Origin: Tubiluchus corallicola | Lineage: Eukaryota; Priapulida; Priapulimorpha; Priapulimorphida; Tubiluchidae | Length of the DNA stretch: 64,000 nucleotides | Assembly (NCBI GenBank): GCA_030141605.1 | Contig: JAQGDQ010000263.1 | Coordinates: forward strand, 62,001-126,000 | Reading direction: 5' to 3' | Shown here: positions 48,936 to 59,380 of the stretch, piece after piece | Numbering within the stretch: the first letter of the stretch is position 1 | Layout: each line of letters opens with the position of its first letter | The notes under the pieces: model-generated | What the model saw: the letters and a program-made list of their open reading frames with translations, nothing else | Database searches by the model: none | What the model was told of the DNA's origin: nothing | Position numbers and translations under genes: made by a program

Positions 48936-49129
48936 TGCCTGCGAATTATTTAATACATTGTCGAAAATTAAACTTTGTGAGACAAATTGAAAACTCTTGC
49001 ACATTGAGAATTCCAAAGCTATGCTACTATGTAAATAACAGTCAAGTAAATTTAGGATTTAAATATGGTTGTACTGTAGATCTAAACAAAAATGTAAAAT
49101 TAGAGGTTAAGAACTCATTTAAAGATTCT

Positions 49130-49260
49130 GTTTTAAGATTTTGGTTGGGTTTTTTGTGGTTGTTTTTTTTGTTTTTTTGGTGGGTGTGGGGGTGGGTGGG
49201 TTGGGTTGTTTTTGGGGGTGTTTTTGGGGTTTTTGGTGGTTTGGGCGCGTTTTGATTTTT
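49130..49260 (+). repeat. G/T-only low-complexity tract
   Basis: About 120 bp made almost wholly of G and T on the plus strand, with many GGG runs (GTGGGGGTGGGTGGGTTGGG, then TTTTTGGGGGTGTTTTTGGG). Four or more G-runs are close enough for G-quadruplex folding. Confidence 0.85.
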
Positions 49261-49481
49261 TATCGAGCTGATTCTTATACGTGTGATTCTTGTAACGAGA
49301 GTCCACTGTATAGATTCTTGCAACACTGTATAATGTAATATAATAATTACAAGGGAACTGAAATGAGTGGTTATTATAAAATTGAATTTCTGTAGATATG
49401 TTACTTTACTAACATTCCATTACCTTTTTTACTAACATCCTGTTGTCTTTGTAAACTGTATATTTTTATGCGAAATAAACT

Positions 49482-49482
49482 C

Positions 49483-49571
<89 letters not shown>
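49482..49571. repeat. (AAT)n microsatellite
   Basis: A perfect run of about 30 ATA/AAT triplets. It directly follows GCGAAATAAACTC, so it may mark a LINE-type 3' tail inserted here. Confidence 0.97.
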
Positions 49572-49589
49572 TACCAGTATCATATTTAC

Positions 49590-49680
49590 TCTGTACCAAA
49601 GTTTCCCACTACCAAAATTACAAGAAATTTGTAGTACCAAATTTTCACGTACAAAAATTTCCTCGCAAGAAATTTGTAGG
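49590..49680 (-). repeat. Inverted outlier of the GGTAC-type satellite
   Basis: Monomers such as CTACCAAAATT, GTACCAAATTTTC and ACAAAAATTTCC are the reverse complement of the 47.5-48.1 kb repeat. The same satellite thus lies in both orientations around the microsatellite block. Confidence 0.7.
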
Positions 49681-50195
49681 TGATATCGTCACAAATGAAA
49701 AAGTTTTAGAATTTTTTGCTGGACAATCAATTTTTTAATTACACGAACGTCTAGTCTCGTGTTCTAAAAACGGTGAAACAATGACCTAGACTCTTAACAA
49801 TCGCACATTGGTTTATATGTGCTTCTTGCAATGCCGGGCTAGACGTCAGTGTGATTTCATAGGGATAAAATATAGTACGTGTAGTTCAGTGCAATTTTTA
49901 AGTGAGCTATCTGACGAATTTGTTCTCAAAACAATGATCCAATTTGAGGACGTCCTATGGTCATTGACGTAAAACAAAGCGTTTTCACGTTTCAGCAAAA
50001 AGGTCAAAAATTACCTTACATTACTATTAAATTACACAAAAATTACTAGTGCGTATTACTGACAATGTGCCGTAAAACTACATAGTTTCTCGATGGCGTA
50101 TAGCTTTGACCCATTCTTGTGGTTCTGACTTTTTATTGTGCTCACAACAACAGCGACGACGACAGCGATTTGTGATAGGAATGATCACTTGCGCT

Positions 50196-50572
50196 CAGGC
50201 CCTATTTCGGGGGGGGGGAATACTTCCCCGGGGCCTCACCCTCCAGGGGGGCTTCGTGCCGAGGTAACATTTTTTTGCTTTATGCGAACATACTGCCTCT
50301 TCTCTCCCTCTCTCTCGGTGCCTATGTTCAGCTGTTTTCAATTTCGGAATTTCTAACACCTGCTTGTTCGGGAGTACGGTATTACATATTGCAAAGATGT
50401 TGTTTTTGATTTGACTATTTGACAAGTATTAAGGACTGTTCTTGAGAATAAAGCAATTTTTCTTTCAATTGTTCTTTCCTTTAACAACTGTATAACTCCA
50501 TATTTTCTCTTCGAAAATGCTTCTCCGGCGTTCTAGCAGTTCAAAAAATTTTTGGGCGCCAATCATGGTGGC
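50196..50572. mobile_element. hAT-type MITE family D, right-truncated copy
   Basis: Matches 45032-45330 from the left end (CAGGCCCTATTTCGGGG) through TTGAGAATAAAGCA to TTTTTGGGCGCCAATCATGG. It then breaks off, and the 63-bp satellite begins at once, so the right end is missing. Confidence 0.85.
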
Positions 50573-51345
50573 AGGTGTCGATTTTGTAGGTACGGTTCGG
50601 AATTACGGTACGATTCGATTTTGTAGGTACGGTTTGGCATTACAGTACGATTCGATTTTGTAGGTACGGTTTGGCGTTACGGTACGATTCGATTTTGTAG
50701 GTACGGTTCGGAATTACGGAACGATATTTTATCATACTAGTACGGTACGATTCGATTTTGTAAGTACGGTACGGAATTACGGAACGATATTTTATCATAC
50801 TAGTACGAATTACAGTACGATATTTTATCATACTAGTACAGTACGATTCGATTTTGTAGGTACGGTACGGAATTACGGTACGATATTTTATCATACTAGT
50901 ACGGTACGATTCGATTTTGTAGGTATGGTACGGAATTACAGTACGATATTTTATCATACTAGTACAGTACGATTCGATTTTGTAGGTACGGTACGGAATT
51001 ACGGTACGATATTTTATCATACTAGTACGGTACGATTCGATTTTGTAAGTACGGTACGGAATTACAGTACGACATTTTATCATACTAGTACGGTACGATT
51101 CGATTTTGTAGGTACGGTACGGAATTACGGTACGACATTTTATCATACTAGTATGGTACGATTCGATTTTGTAGGTACGGTACGACATTTTATCATACTA
51201 GTACAGTACGATTCGATTTTGTAGGTACGGTACGGAATTACGGTACGACATTTTATCATACTAGTACAGTACGATTCGATTTTGTAGGTACGGTTCGGCA
51301 TTACGGTTACGGTTAGTACGGTATTTTTTAGAGTTACGAAGTACG
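50573..51345. repeat. 63-bp GTAC-rich satellite
   Basis: Units contain ATTTTATCATACTAGTAC, GTACGATTCGATTTTGTAGG and TACGGTACGGAATTACGG. Spacing in the central part is 63 bp, with partial units at both ends. As 63 is divisible by three, a 182-codon minus-strand frame stays open (21-residue repeats around YKIESYRTSMIKYRTVIPYR). I treat this frame as a by-product. Confidence 0.95.
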
Positions 51346-51675
51346 ATATTTTTTCATACCGTATCGTTCTGCCATCCTTGTTCATCACTCACATTTTCTT
51401 CAATTTACTTTTCAAACTGATACCAATAAAGATTGTAGGCAAGTTTATAATTTTACAATCAATATGAACAAAGTTTTATACACAGTAGGTTTCAAATATT
51501 TCAGTAGTAAACTACGTACTCTGTAGGTAACCGGTAATAAAGTTACAGGGGAAAAAGTCACAAAAAGGTCACAATTTTCGCTAGCAAAAAATCGCAATTA
51601 ATTTACAGAACTGGAAAAAGTCACAATTTTGGCTTTGAAAGAAAGTCAAGTGACCAAACGAAAATATTCAAGTCA

Positions 51676-51720
51676 AGGTTAGGGGCTAGGTTAGGGTTAG
51701 GATTAGGGTTAGGGTTATTT
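51676..51720 (+). repeat. Interstitial telomere-like repeat
   Basis: Interrupted GGTTAG units culminating in GGATTAGGGTTAGGGTTA. This is short and degenerate, within 200-250 bp of the cyclase start codon. Confidence 0.85.
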
Positions 51721-51918
51721 CTTTTTTTCCTGTAGCTTTTTACCTGTAACATTGTTACCTGTATTCGGGTCTGGTTCACACACTTTGTGCTGTTGGTTGT
51801 CATATAGTTCTTAACAGGAAAGCTTGTTTTCCTAGGAAAATCGAAAGTTTCAAGAAATCGTATCTAGTTTATCTCCAACCAACACGCGCATACTGTATCT
51901 TACTACACTGTCCATCTG

Positions 51919-52172
51919 ATGGATCTTCAACCAGGCAAAGAACGGGTTCACGTTTTGAAGACATACACTGTCCTGTTGATTCCTATTGTAGCTGTGTTAG
52001 TTTTCATTACCATCATGATGTATGAGTCAAGTCAGGAATATCAGTTAGCAAAATTTACCAAGAAACTGTTAGAAGGTTCAACAGAATTAACATTATTAGT
52101 GGAAAGTTTACAGCGCGAGCGCGGAATGTCAGCCTTACACGAGGCAGCGAGAATTTACGGAACGAATGACAG
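51919..52172 (+). CDS. NIT-domain guanylate cyclase, exon 1 (start, TM1, NIT start)
   Basis: ATG at 51919 opens MDLQPGKERVHVLKTYTVLL, a short Lys/Arg-containing cytoplasmic end, then a transmembrane helix (about residues 16-35) and the opening of a NIT domain with the hallmark LVESLQRERGMSALHEA (LQRERG at 64-69). NIT domains, best known from bacterial nitrate/nitrite receptors, are all-helical sensors placed between two membrane helices. The exon ends ACAG|GTACGT in phase 2 (254 bp), and AG+C joins exon 2 as Ser85. No upstream Met is needed. Intron 1 is 4.4 kb and holds a 56-bp satellite, an antisense GPCR pseudogene and a MITE. Confidence 0.9.
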
Positions 52173-52374
52173 GTACGTGTGATTTACTTTATATAATGAT
52201 ATTAATATATACATTTGATGAAATAATCGTTATTGTGCAAGAGATTTCTGCCTAAGTGGAGGACTAGGGCAGAAAGGCGAAGTTTCGTTTCATTCATCCC
52301 TTAGCTTATCCGCTGTACATTCGACTGACGGTAAACTCATTCAACTCAAAGCCCCGCATCAGGGGAAATTCTAA

Positions 52375-53275
52375 AAGTCCACAAACTGGTAAATGCATTC
52401 ATACTTGCCCATTGGACATCATTAAAGGAGAAGCCCACAAAATCAGTAAATGCTTTCACACTTGTCCATTGGACAACATTAAAGGAGAAGCCCACAAAAT
52501 CAGTAAATGCTTTCACACTTGTCCTTTGGACGACATTAAAGGAGAAGCCCACAAACTGATAAACGCTTTCACACTTGTCCTTTGGACGACATTAAAGTAG
52601 AAGTCCACAAACTGGTAAATGCTTTCACACTTGTCCTTTGGACAACATTAAAGGAGAAGCCCACAAACTGGTAAATGCTTTCACACTTGTCCTTTGGACA
52701 ACATTAAAGGAGAAGCCCACAAACTGGTAAATGCTTTCACACTTGTCCTTTGGACAACATTAAAGGAGAAGCCCACAAACTGGTAAACGCTTTCACACTT
52801 GTCCATTGGACAACATTAAAGTAGAAGCCCACAAACTGGTAAATGCTTTCACACTTGTCCTTTGGACGACATTAAAGGAGAAGCCCACAAACTGATAAAC
52901 GCTTTCACACTTGTCCTTTGGACGACATTAAAGTAGAAGCCCACAAACTGGTAAATGCTTTCACACTTGTCCTTTGGACACCATTAAAGGAGAAGCCCAC
53001 AAACTGGTAAATGCTTTCACACGTGTCCATTGGACAACATTAAAGTAGAAGCCCACAAAGTGGTAAATGCTTTCACACTTGTCCATTGGACAACATTAAA
53101 GTAGAAGCCCACAAACTGGTAAATGCTTTCACACTTGTCCATTGGACAACATTAAAGTAGAAGCCCACGAACTGGTAAATGCTTTCACACTTGTCCATTG
53201 GACAACATTAAAGTAGAAGCCCACAAACTGGTAAATGTTTCACACTTGTCCATTGGACAACATTAAAGTAGATTA
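52375..53275. repeat. 56-bp tandem repeat, about 16 copies
   Basis: The unit CCCACAAACTGGTAAATGCT plus 36 more bases repeats through intron 1 of the cyclase. Variants AAAGGAGAAG/AAAGTAGAAG and GGACAAC/GGACGAC are distributed in blocks. One unit near the right end lacks a base. Open frames here come from the repeat. Confidence 0.97.
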
Positions 53276-53631
53276 CGATTAAGCGAAAACTTGTTCGATG
53301 TCTTGAAATGTTTGTATCTTGTCAGTCACCAGAACCAAGAAGATACTAAAGAGAACTTCTCAAATGAGTTCATTCTTTGAATGACACTACATGTGTAAAA
53401 ATGTTATTGGTCTTTATTTTCACAAAACCTGTACACTGATGTATAATGCCTTTACTGCATTATTTATTGCAATTACACCTGTTGTTTCTGATCACAGTAA
53501 TGTTTTCCCTTAATGGCTTTGCCTGTAAAACATTCGGCTAATGTGTTTCAGTTTCTTTGTAGCCATGATATTGATGTATTTTTTGTTAGTTAAACAATAC
53601 TGGCATATGCATAAGTACATCTCTTTGGTTT

Positions 53632-54435
53632 TTATCTGCACAAACAGATTTTCTTGAAAGCTTTTCTAAACTTGCTATTCATTGCGCATAGATAATTGGA
53701 TTGGCAAAACTGTTGCAATATCCAAACCAAAGGCAGAAGAGATAATTCGGAGCACCATTTGCTGAATCTGGTTCTGCAATTATGAAATTAGGCCCCCAGC
53801 AAACGAAGAATACAACAGTGGTCACAAGTAACATCTTTGTTGCTTTCATTTCTGACACGTTTACATTAGTCTGTGGATTTTCTTGATGAATTCTCAACAC
53901 TTGCCTCCATGCAGCCTTCCATATTATTGTGTATAGTACTGATAGTATGATTAGAGGCAAATAAAAGAACAGAATTTTGTCCATTAGAACTACTGATTGA
54001 AATCCTTTCATGCCTAGTGCCATGATTAAATAGGCTGCAGCAATTGCAAGAACCCAAGTAGCACAAATGAAAGTAGCTATCATCCTCCCGGTGATGTAGA
54101 TGTTGTACTTATAGGGATGTAAAATAGCCAGATATCTTTCCACAGCTATAATGCATAGATGCATTATGCTCACATTTGTCAAAAGCGTCGTGGTGAAGAC
54201 AATGACATGTCTTAAAATTTCATTAGCCAGACGCAAACGAATTGGTGACACAGGCATTATTACTCATTATTTTCGTTCGCAGCTGCTCGTACTTGTAAAC
54301 TGCGACAAGAATTAACATGTTGCCAGCAATCACAACAAAAGCAGTGACCACGTAGAAGTATAAAATAATTTGCCAAATATGCAAGTTTTTCACCTCTGCT
54401 TGTCCGGTCACATTTGCTGTAAAATTATCCATCAT
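53632..54435 (-). pseudogene. Rhodopsin-class GPCR pseudogene, antisense in cyclase intron 1
   Basis: The minus strand starts MMDNFTANVTGQ (two N-glycosylation sites), then TM1 with the GN motif (FVVIAGNMLILV). It breaks in TM2: ACVTNSFASG stops at a TAA, and the protein resumes in another frame at NEILRHVIVF with TM3 ending ERY, through TM4-7 with FVCWGPNF and NPIIY. About 17-20 residues are missing at the break, and neither TM3 nor loop 2 has the usual disulfide Cys. After NPIIYA a one-base loss shifts the frame again: the other frame continues MNSKFRKAFKKICLCR then stop, a normal helix 8. Two disruptions argue for a dead gene. No introns are visible. Aminergic-like features (WFGYCNSFANPIIY) are suggestive only. 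Confidence 0.88.
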
Positions 54436-54439
54436 ACAC

Positions 54440-55951
54440 GCGTAAGTTAAGAGCCATGTTCAATTCGATAATGCGCTAGTCCATCATCCTAGTTGCATCA
54501 AACAGTTCTCTTATAAAGTGCCACACAATGTATTTTTTACTGTACAAATACCAAATTTTACATGTTTTTGATGAACGTTTAAGAGAGATCAAGTTTGCAT
54601 GTCTATGCATTGGATCTGTTTTAGCCTAATAAAGAAAAGCTCTGATGTGCAACTCAGCTAAAGGTGTTAACTCTGCACCACTCTCATTTTTGTTGTTGTT
54701 GCTCTTTCATCACACAATAAGCAGGTTTGCATCTGCTTAGCACTTGTCTGATATCTTGTGGACATGACATTGAACATAAAAGGCTTTTGTCAGGTAAAAT
54801 TTAGACAGCTGACAAGACAGTGAGAACTTTCACACTTTTGCAACAAGCAAGTCTAAATATGGAATACAAAGAGCTTTGCATCAGGATTAAACAAAAGACA
54901 TTGTTGATCGTGAAATGTTTGCGTAAGAGACGCATTATCTAAAGGCGTTAGCTCAATAAAATTGATTTTGTGGCATGGGCAACAAGTGTAGTGTACTTAG
55001 TTGACAAAGTTAAGCTACTGTGAGTTGCTATTATATAGAGGGGTGACTATTACAAAAGCTGCTTCAGAGCACGTCATCAGCCATGTAATATCATTCAGCC
55101 AAGTAACAGCAACAATCAGTATGGCTAATGAAACCCCACCCCGGGGCGTGCGAAGGCAGTGAACACGTAAAAGTACTGTATACTATGTTTGTTACTATAA
55201 ATTTGCTGTTCCTTGGAGGTTTATAAAATAAAAACTGGGTCTTACAAGTTTATTTGCTATAAATAGATAAATACTATAGTAAGGAATGTTTTTATTAATA
55301 GATAAATCATTAATCAGCAATAACTGTTCTGTTCTGTGTTCAGTGTTGCTGCTTGCTGAGGCCACTGGCTGTCTACTGTACTGCGGCCCGTTAATTACCG
55401 CTTCCTATTGTGACGTCACAGCACTGGGTGTCATGGCACTGAGTAAAATTTTTAAGTGTTTAAAAAAGGAGTAAATAGTACTAACATGTAAATATTGATA
55501 ACATTATTTATTATTTATTCATGATACGCTAACTGTATCTATACTAAAATTATATAAATTTGTTATGTGTGTTTTTTGCCTCTATTGCTATAAGGTAATA
55601 GCTCTTTTTTGTGCTTTTGTATTTTGTTGTTGTTTTGTTGGATGTACGTAACTGTAATATAATGTATATGCCATTAATAATAACTTCATCAAATATCAGG
55701 TCCTGGCCAATGTGATCCTGGGCCTATAACTTGGCCCACTAGGCCCACACTAGTTTCTTTGGTTCACAAAGGTAAGCAGATTTAACTGTAGGCGTGCAGG
55801 ACCCGAATTTCGACTATTTGTAATGCTTTACGTTTGAATAACTTTTTTACAATTACACAACGATGTGAAAGGCTGAGTCTATAATGGAACGTCTTTTCAA
55901 AATGCGTATTTAAACAGATGAAATTTAACTTTACGCTCTGTAATCAATAGT
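54440..55951. other. Intron 1 of the cyclase, unannotated part
   Basis: AT-rich, with no supported exon or bounded element. Confidence 0.5.
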
Positions 55952-56494
55952 TTAAGGAAAACCGGATGATTGTGTAGAATAAAGAATGCTCTAAAATATT
56001 GAAAACTACAATAGCTTATTTTAAATCAAAGCTAAGATTAAATAATAATTACCTCGGATGCCCAAATTGTGTTAAGCTTTCGAAGCTACGCGCGACTCAG
56101 TGAACCTACTAAGATTGACAGCGGCGCCTTTTTGTCACATTCGCGTGGCCGACAAATAGAAGGCGGTACCGTGATAAGCATGATCGTGACCTGCAGTGTT
56201 AGTTTCTGACGTCATATGTCTAGAGCCCATTTTTCGTGACATCATGCGTTTAAACAGTAGTGTAACACTTATGCAAATGTGCTTGACGCGAAAGGGAAGA
56301 CGCCTATCATTGCACAAACTGTGGCTAGTTTCTGACGTAAGCAATAGCTGTGTTCGGTTGCCGTTAATTAACTTTCTAAGCTAATTATTCAAATATCAGG
56401 AATAATTTTTAACTTTTATAGGCAAGAGAATGTATATTTTGGACAGTAAATTAAAATGAGATTGAGTCTAAACAATCGTCCGGTCTTCCTTTAA
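55952..56494 (+). mobile_element. TTAA-bounded MITE family C, copy 3
   Basis: TTAAGGAAAACCGGATGATT at the left and CAATCGTCCGGTCTTCCTTT before TTAA at the right. It is the same family as 26101-26664 and 40712-41187. Its right border lies only 41 bp before exon 2 of the cyclase, so its CTTCCTTTAA end probably forms part of the splice-acceptor region. Confidence 0.88.
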
Positions 56495-56535
56495 TGAGAA
56501 CGCTGTAAAAACGACTTCCTTAAAATTTTATCTAG

Positions 56536-56724
56536 CGAAACCATGGCATTTTGGCAGAAAGTTGAGAAATTTAGAAATGAAACGGATTCAATACTCAACT
56601 CAATGGTAACTTGGTTGGGATCACAGTCCGAAGAGCTACAGTTTAGCCACCCGGAAGGATTTATTGAGAATCTGAAAGAATTCCGCTCTAATCTAAATAG
56701 ATCAATTAGTGACATTCTACACTG
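56536..56724 (+). CDS. NIT-domain guanylate cyclase, exon 2
   Basis: Acceptor ATTTTATCTAG, 189 bp, donor CTG|GTAGGT; phase 2 in and out. It reads SETMAFWQKVEKFRNETDSI (residues 85-104) and continues through FIENLKEFRSNLNRSISDIL to His147. This is the helical middle of the NIT domain: an R-x-x-T-D helix, then a second helix ending in the L-x-x-(F/L)-R-x-x-(L/I) pattern usual before the Y-T segment. N-x-T/S sequons fit an extracellular location. Confidence 0.88.
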
Positions 56725-57910
56725 GTAGGTAATGTTGCAGAAGAGTAAAATTATTAGGTTGGTTGTATAGTGGTAGTTTGAGTAATGGCAAAGCTAAAGG
56801 CTTTGATTAGGAAATAACACTTTTATTAAGTAACATCACAATATAATAAGATGAATAGCAATGCCAAAAGCCCCCTCATCTATGAGACGTCCTCTTCATG
56901 AGTCCCTAGTCTAAAAGCCCTGCGGCGGTTGGCTTCACAGCATCCCTGCCAGCTGCGTGCGCAGTCTGACAAAATGGGCAATTCCTTATTTGAGAGTCTG
57001 AGAAATGGGCAGTCACGTGACACCGCACCTTAATTTCCTTATTTGGGTTTGGCTTCATGAATACTCTTCTTAGCATAATTATCTGACATTTAACATATTT
57101 TAACAGGTTCTCTTTACTAGAAGGATATTTTGTTGTAGGATAGCAAAGTGTAAAAATCAATTGTAAATTCGATTGAAACTTCCTATTTGTGCATTATATC
57201 ACACATTCATCAAGTTCTTCCGTAATGTTATCAAGTGTGTCACATATTTGAGCAATTCAGCGCATTCTGTAATATTGTTTTGTGAAGTCGTCGCCATTTC
57301 ACAGCATGAATTTCAGAAGGATGCATGCTTCAGCGGAGACCGGGCAAGCTTTTCGGAGCCAATGAGTAGTTGTAGGTTTCGACAAATGGGTAACCCAAGA
57401 TTCCTCAATCGTGTTGTTGATTTTGTTATATATTACTAATAAACGAAATGTCGATACTTCAAACAATTTTGCAACACTCGAGAAAGTGCAACTGTTACAC
57501 CACAATCCTGGTGACGCAGAGCACGCGTGGATACGTGTGCTAGCTTAGTAAACACTGAACACCAGAATTTTTCTAGAACTAATAACTCCCGCTGATGTGC
57601 CTTCACGTTTCTTTGTGTGTTTGAATTTTAAAGTCCACTATCATCTTAAAATAACATACGAGCCAATTGGTGTTTTAAACAGCAAAAACCTCATTCAAAT
57701 AGCAAAAAGAACAATTCATTTGACCAAATCACCAAATTAATAAACGCTAACTAACTGATATTTCAATTACTAAATTTCTGTAGGCAAATGCAGGCATTGC
57801 AAATCCAGTTTATCCACTATACTAGATTTAATGGATTGATGTCTTTGTGCCAAAACAGTTGCATTCAAAATGTATGTTTAAGCCTATTCCTGATTTATTT
57901 TTAATGACAG
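56725..57910. other. Intron 2 of the cyclase
   Basis: No other gene or bounded element seen. An 88-codon open frame at 57173-57439 has no domain. Confidence 0.5.
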
Positions 57911-58026
57911 GTATACTAGTACCAGCAATAAACTACTAGAATTGATAAAGACAGGAACAGGTTGGAAGAAGACATGGGATACCTTTGCTGCTTTCAGCTT
58001 TTTACTTTTGAGTACAGATAACACTG
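57911..58026 (+). CDS. NIT-domain guanylate cyclase, exon 3
   Basis: Acceptor TTTTTAATGACAG, 116 bp, donor ACTG|GTACAT; phase 2 in, phase 1 out. TG+G completes Trp148, then YTSTSNKLLELIKTGTGWKK and TWDTFAAFSFLLLSTDNT (to residue 186). This matches the second half of NIT domains, where a YT-x-x-(N/S)-x-x-LL-x-L-I helix is followed by a helix reading A-x-x-x-L-L-x-x-K-(E/D)-x-x-G. The exon could be read further, but the sequence past this donor loses NIT character, while the next exon restores it. Confidence 0.85.
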
Positions 58027-58182
58027 GTACATGTTCATCACTAATGATTTTTGATGTTTTTTGTCGACACGATTCTGAGATTGGCTTCATAACGATAAAG
58101 CTATTGGTCTTTTTATTGAAACGCCTGCAACAATGTATAATAAGATATCCTAGTAAGCACCAAGAATTGCGCCAAAAAGATT

Positions 58183-58345
58183 TGATGATGGTGGTGATGG
58201 TTGTGGTGGTGGCGGTGGTGTTGGTGGTGGTGGTGGTGGTGGTAATGGTGGCGCTGGTGGTGGTAATTGTGGCGATGGTGGTGGTGGTGATGGTGGTGTT
58301 GGTGGTGGTGGTGTTGGTGACGGCGGCGGCGGCAGTGGTGGTGGT
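58183..58345. repeat. (GGT)n repeat in cyclase intron 3
   Basis: Imperfect GGT/GGC/GAT triplets, similar in kind to the block at 48.5-48.9 kb. Confidence 0.93.
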
Positions 58346-58410
58346 CTGATACTATTGTTGCTATTGATGCAGTTGCAAATACAATTTAATTTTTTATACG
58401 TACTTCGCAG

Positions 58411-58485
58411 GTCTCATTCGTGCGTATGGTGGAATATTTTTCATAAAAGGCAATTTTACTCAAGAAGAACGAATAAACTTTACAG
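58411..58485 (+). CDS. NIT-domain guanylate cyclase, exon 4
   Basis: A 75-bp exon between the acceptor CGTACTTCGCAG and the donor ACAG|GTGTGT; phase 1 in and out. It reads (G)LIRAYGGIFFIKGNFTQEER then INFT. Joined to exon 3 it gives TDNTGLIRAYGGIFFIKGNF, the diagnostic NIT sequence (A/T)-G-x-x-R-A-x-G-x-x-F-x-x-G-x-F. It would have been missed by an open-frame scan. Confidence 0.9.
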
Positions 58486-58697
58486 GTGTGTAGCCAACAA
58501 CATTTATGACAACAAAAGCACAAAGAGTAGACAATAGTATAGATGAATTACATAACTTACTAAATAGACGCATTGTAAATTTTAAGTAACACTGTACAAA
58601 CCTCTTTATGTAAAAAACGAAACGTAGAGTGAAAAAACATTATGACCTATTTTAGGGATCATTGTAATTATGACATGATTTGTATACTTTATTACAG

Positions 58698-59305
58698 AAA
58701 TAACAGCTAGAGAGAAAATTCTGCGCAACCTAGCGTTTGAGTATTCATCAAAAATGCAAGAACAATACGAGCAAATGAACGAACGTCACACTGAGTTGTT
58801 CTCTCAACTGGACATACTAAGAAAACGGATTCACAGGAACGCAGAGGCCAGTCCCCATCCCGAGTTGGGGGAAGAATGGTTTGCCAAGATGACTTACTAC
58901 ATTGATGACATTCTCGTTAAAATAAAAGAGTCTACCGCTGAAGACATTAATATTTTAGTTGAAAGGGAAATTGATCGCGCCAATACAAACTTCATTATAT
59001 ATGATTGCATATTAGTGTTCATATTAGTTATCTCGCCTCTCAGTAGTGGTGTGTATGTACTATCACTGAAGCAGATGATGACAAAAGTGCAACTTTATAC
59101 TAGAAACTTGTCAAACACAACTATAGAGCTAGAATGCGAGCGAATTGCAATGGAACGTTTACTGTATCAGATGTTACCACCCACGGTTGCTGAAACCTTG
59201 AAAGCGAACAAACCAGTAGAAGCAAAGCAGTATGCTTCAGTCACTATCCTATTCATGGATATAGTAGGATTTACATCGTTCTGTTCCAATTGTTCACCAC
59301 TCCTG
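58698..59305 (+). CDS. NIT-domain guanylate cyclase, exon 5 (NIT end, TM2, linker, cyclase start)
   Basis: Acceptor TTTATTACAG, 608 bp, donor CTG|GTAGTG; phase 1 in, phase 0 out (residues 212-414). In order: the NIT C-terminal helices (EYSSKMQEQYEQMNERHTEL); a second transmembrane helix at about 310-335 (FIIYDCILVFILVISPLSSG); a coiled-coil linker; the signature ERIAMERLLYQMLPPTVAET; and the cyclase start SVTILFMDIVGFTSFCSNCS, with metal-binding Asp399. No kinase-homology domain lies between the membrane and the cyclase, unlike natriuretic-type receptors. SNCSPLLVVDVLN resembles the SQCSPLQVI of soluble cyclase alpha subunits. Confidence 0.95.
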
Positions 59306-59380
59306 GTAGTGCACGTTCATTTTTTCAGTTTTTTTTTCACCGCAAACAATTCAAGCACTAGTATTAAAAGGTAGCGACGA

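Noticed and set aside
48510-48953. Long Gly/Ser-rich, Val-rich and His/Thr-rich open frames
   Set aside because: They occur in several frames on both strands over (GGT)n and are produced by triplet periodicity.
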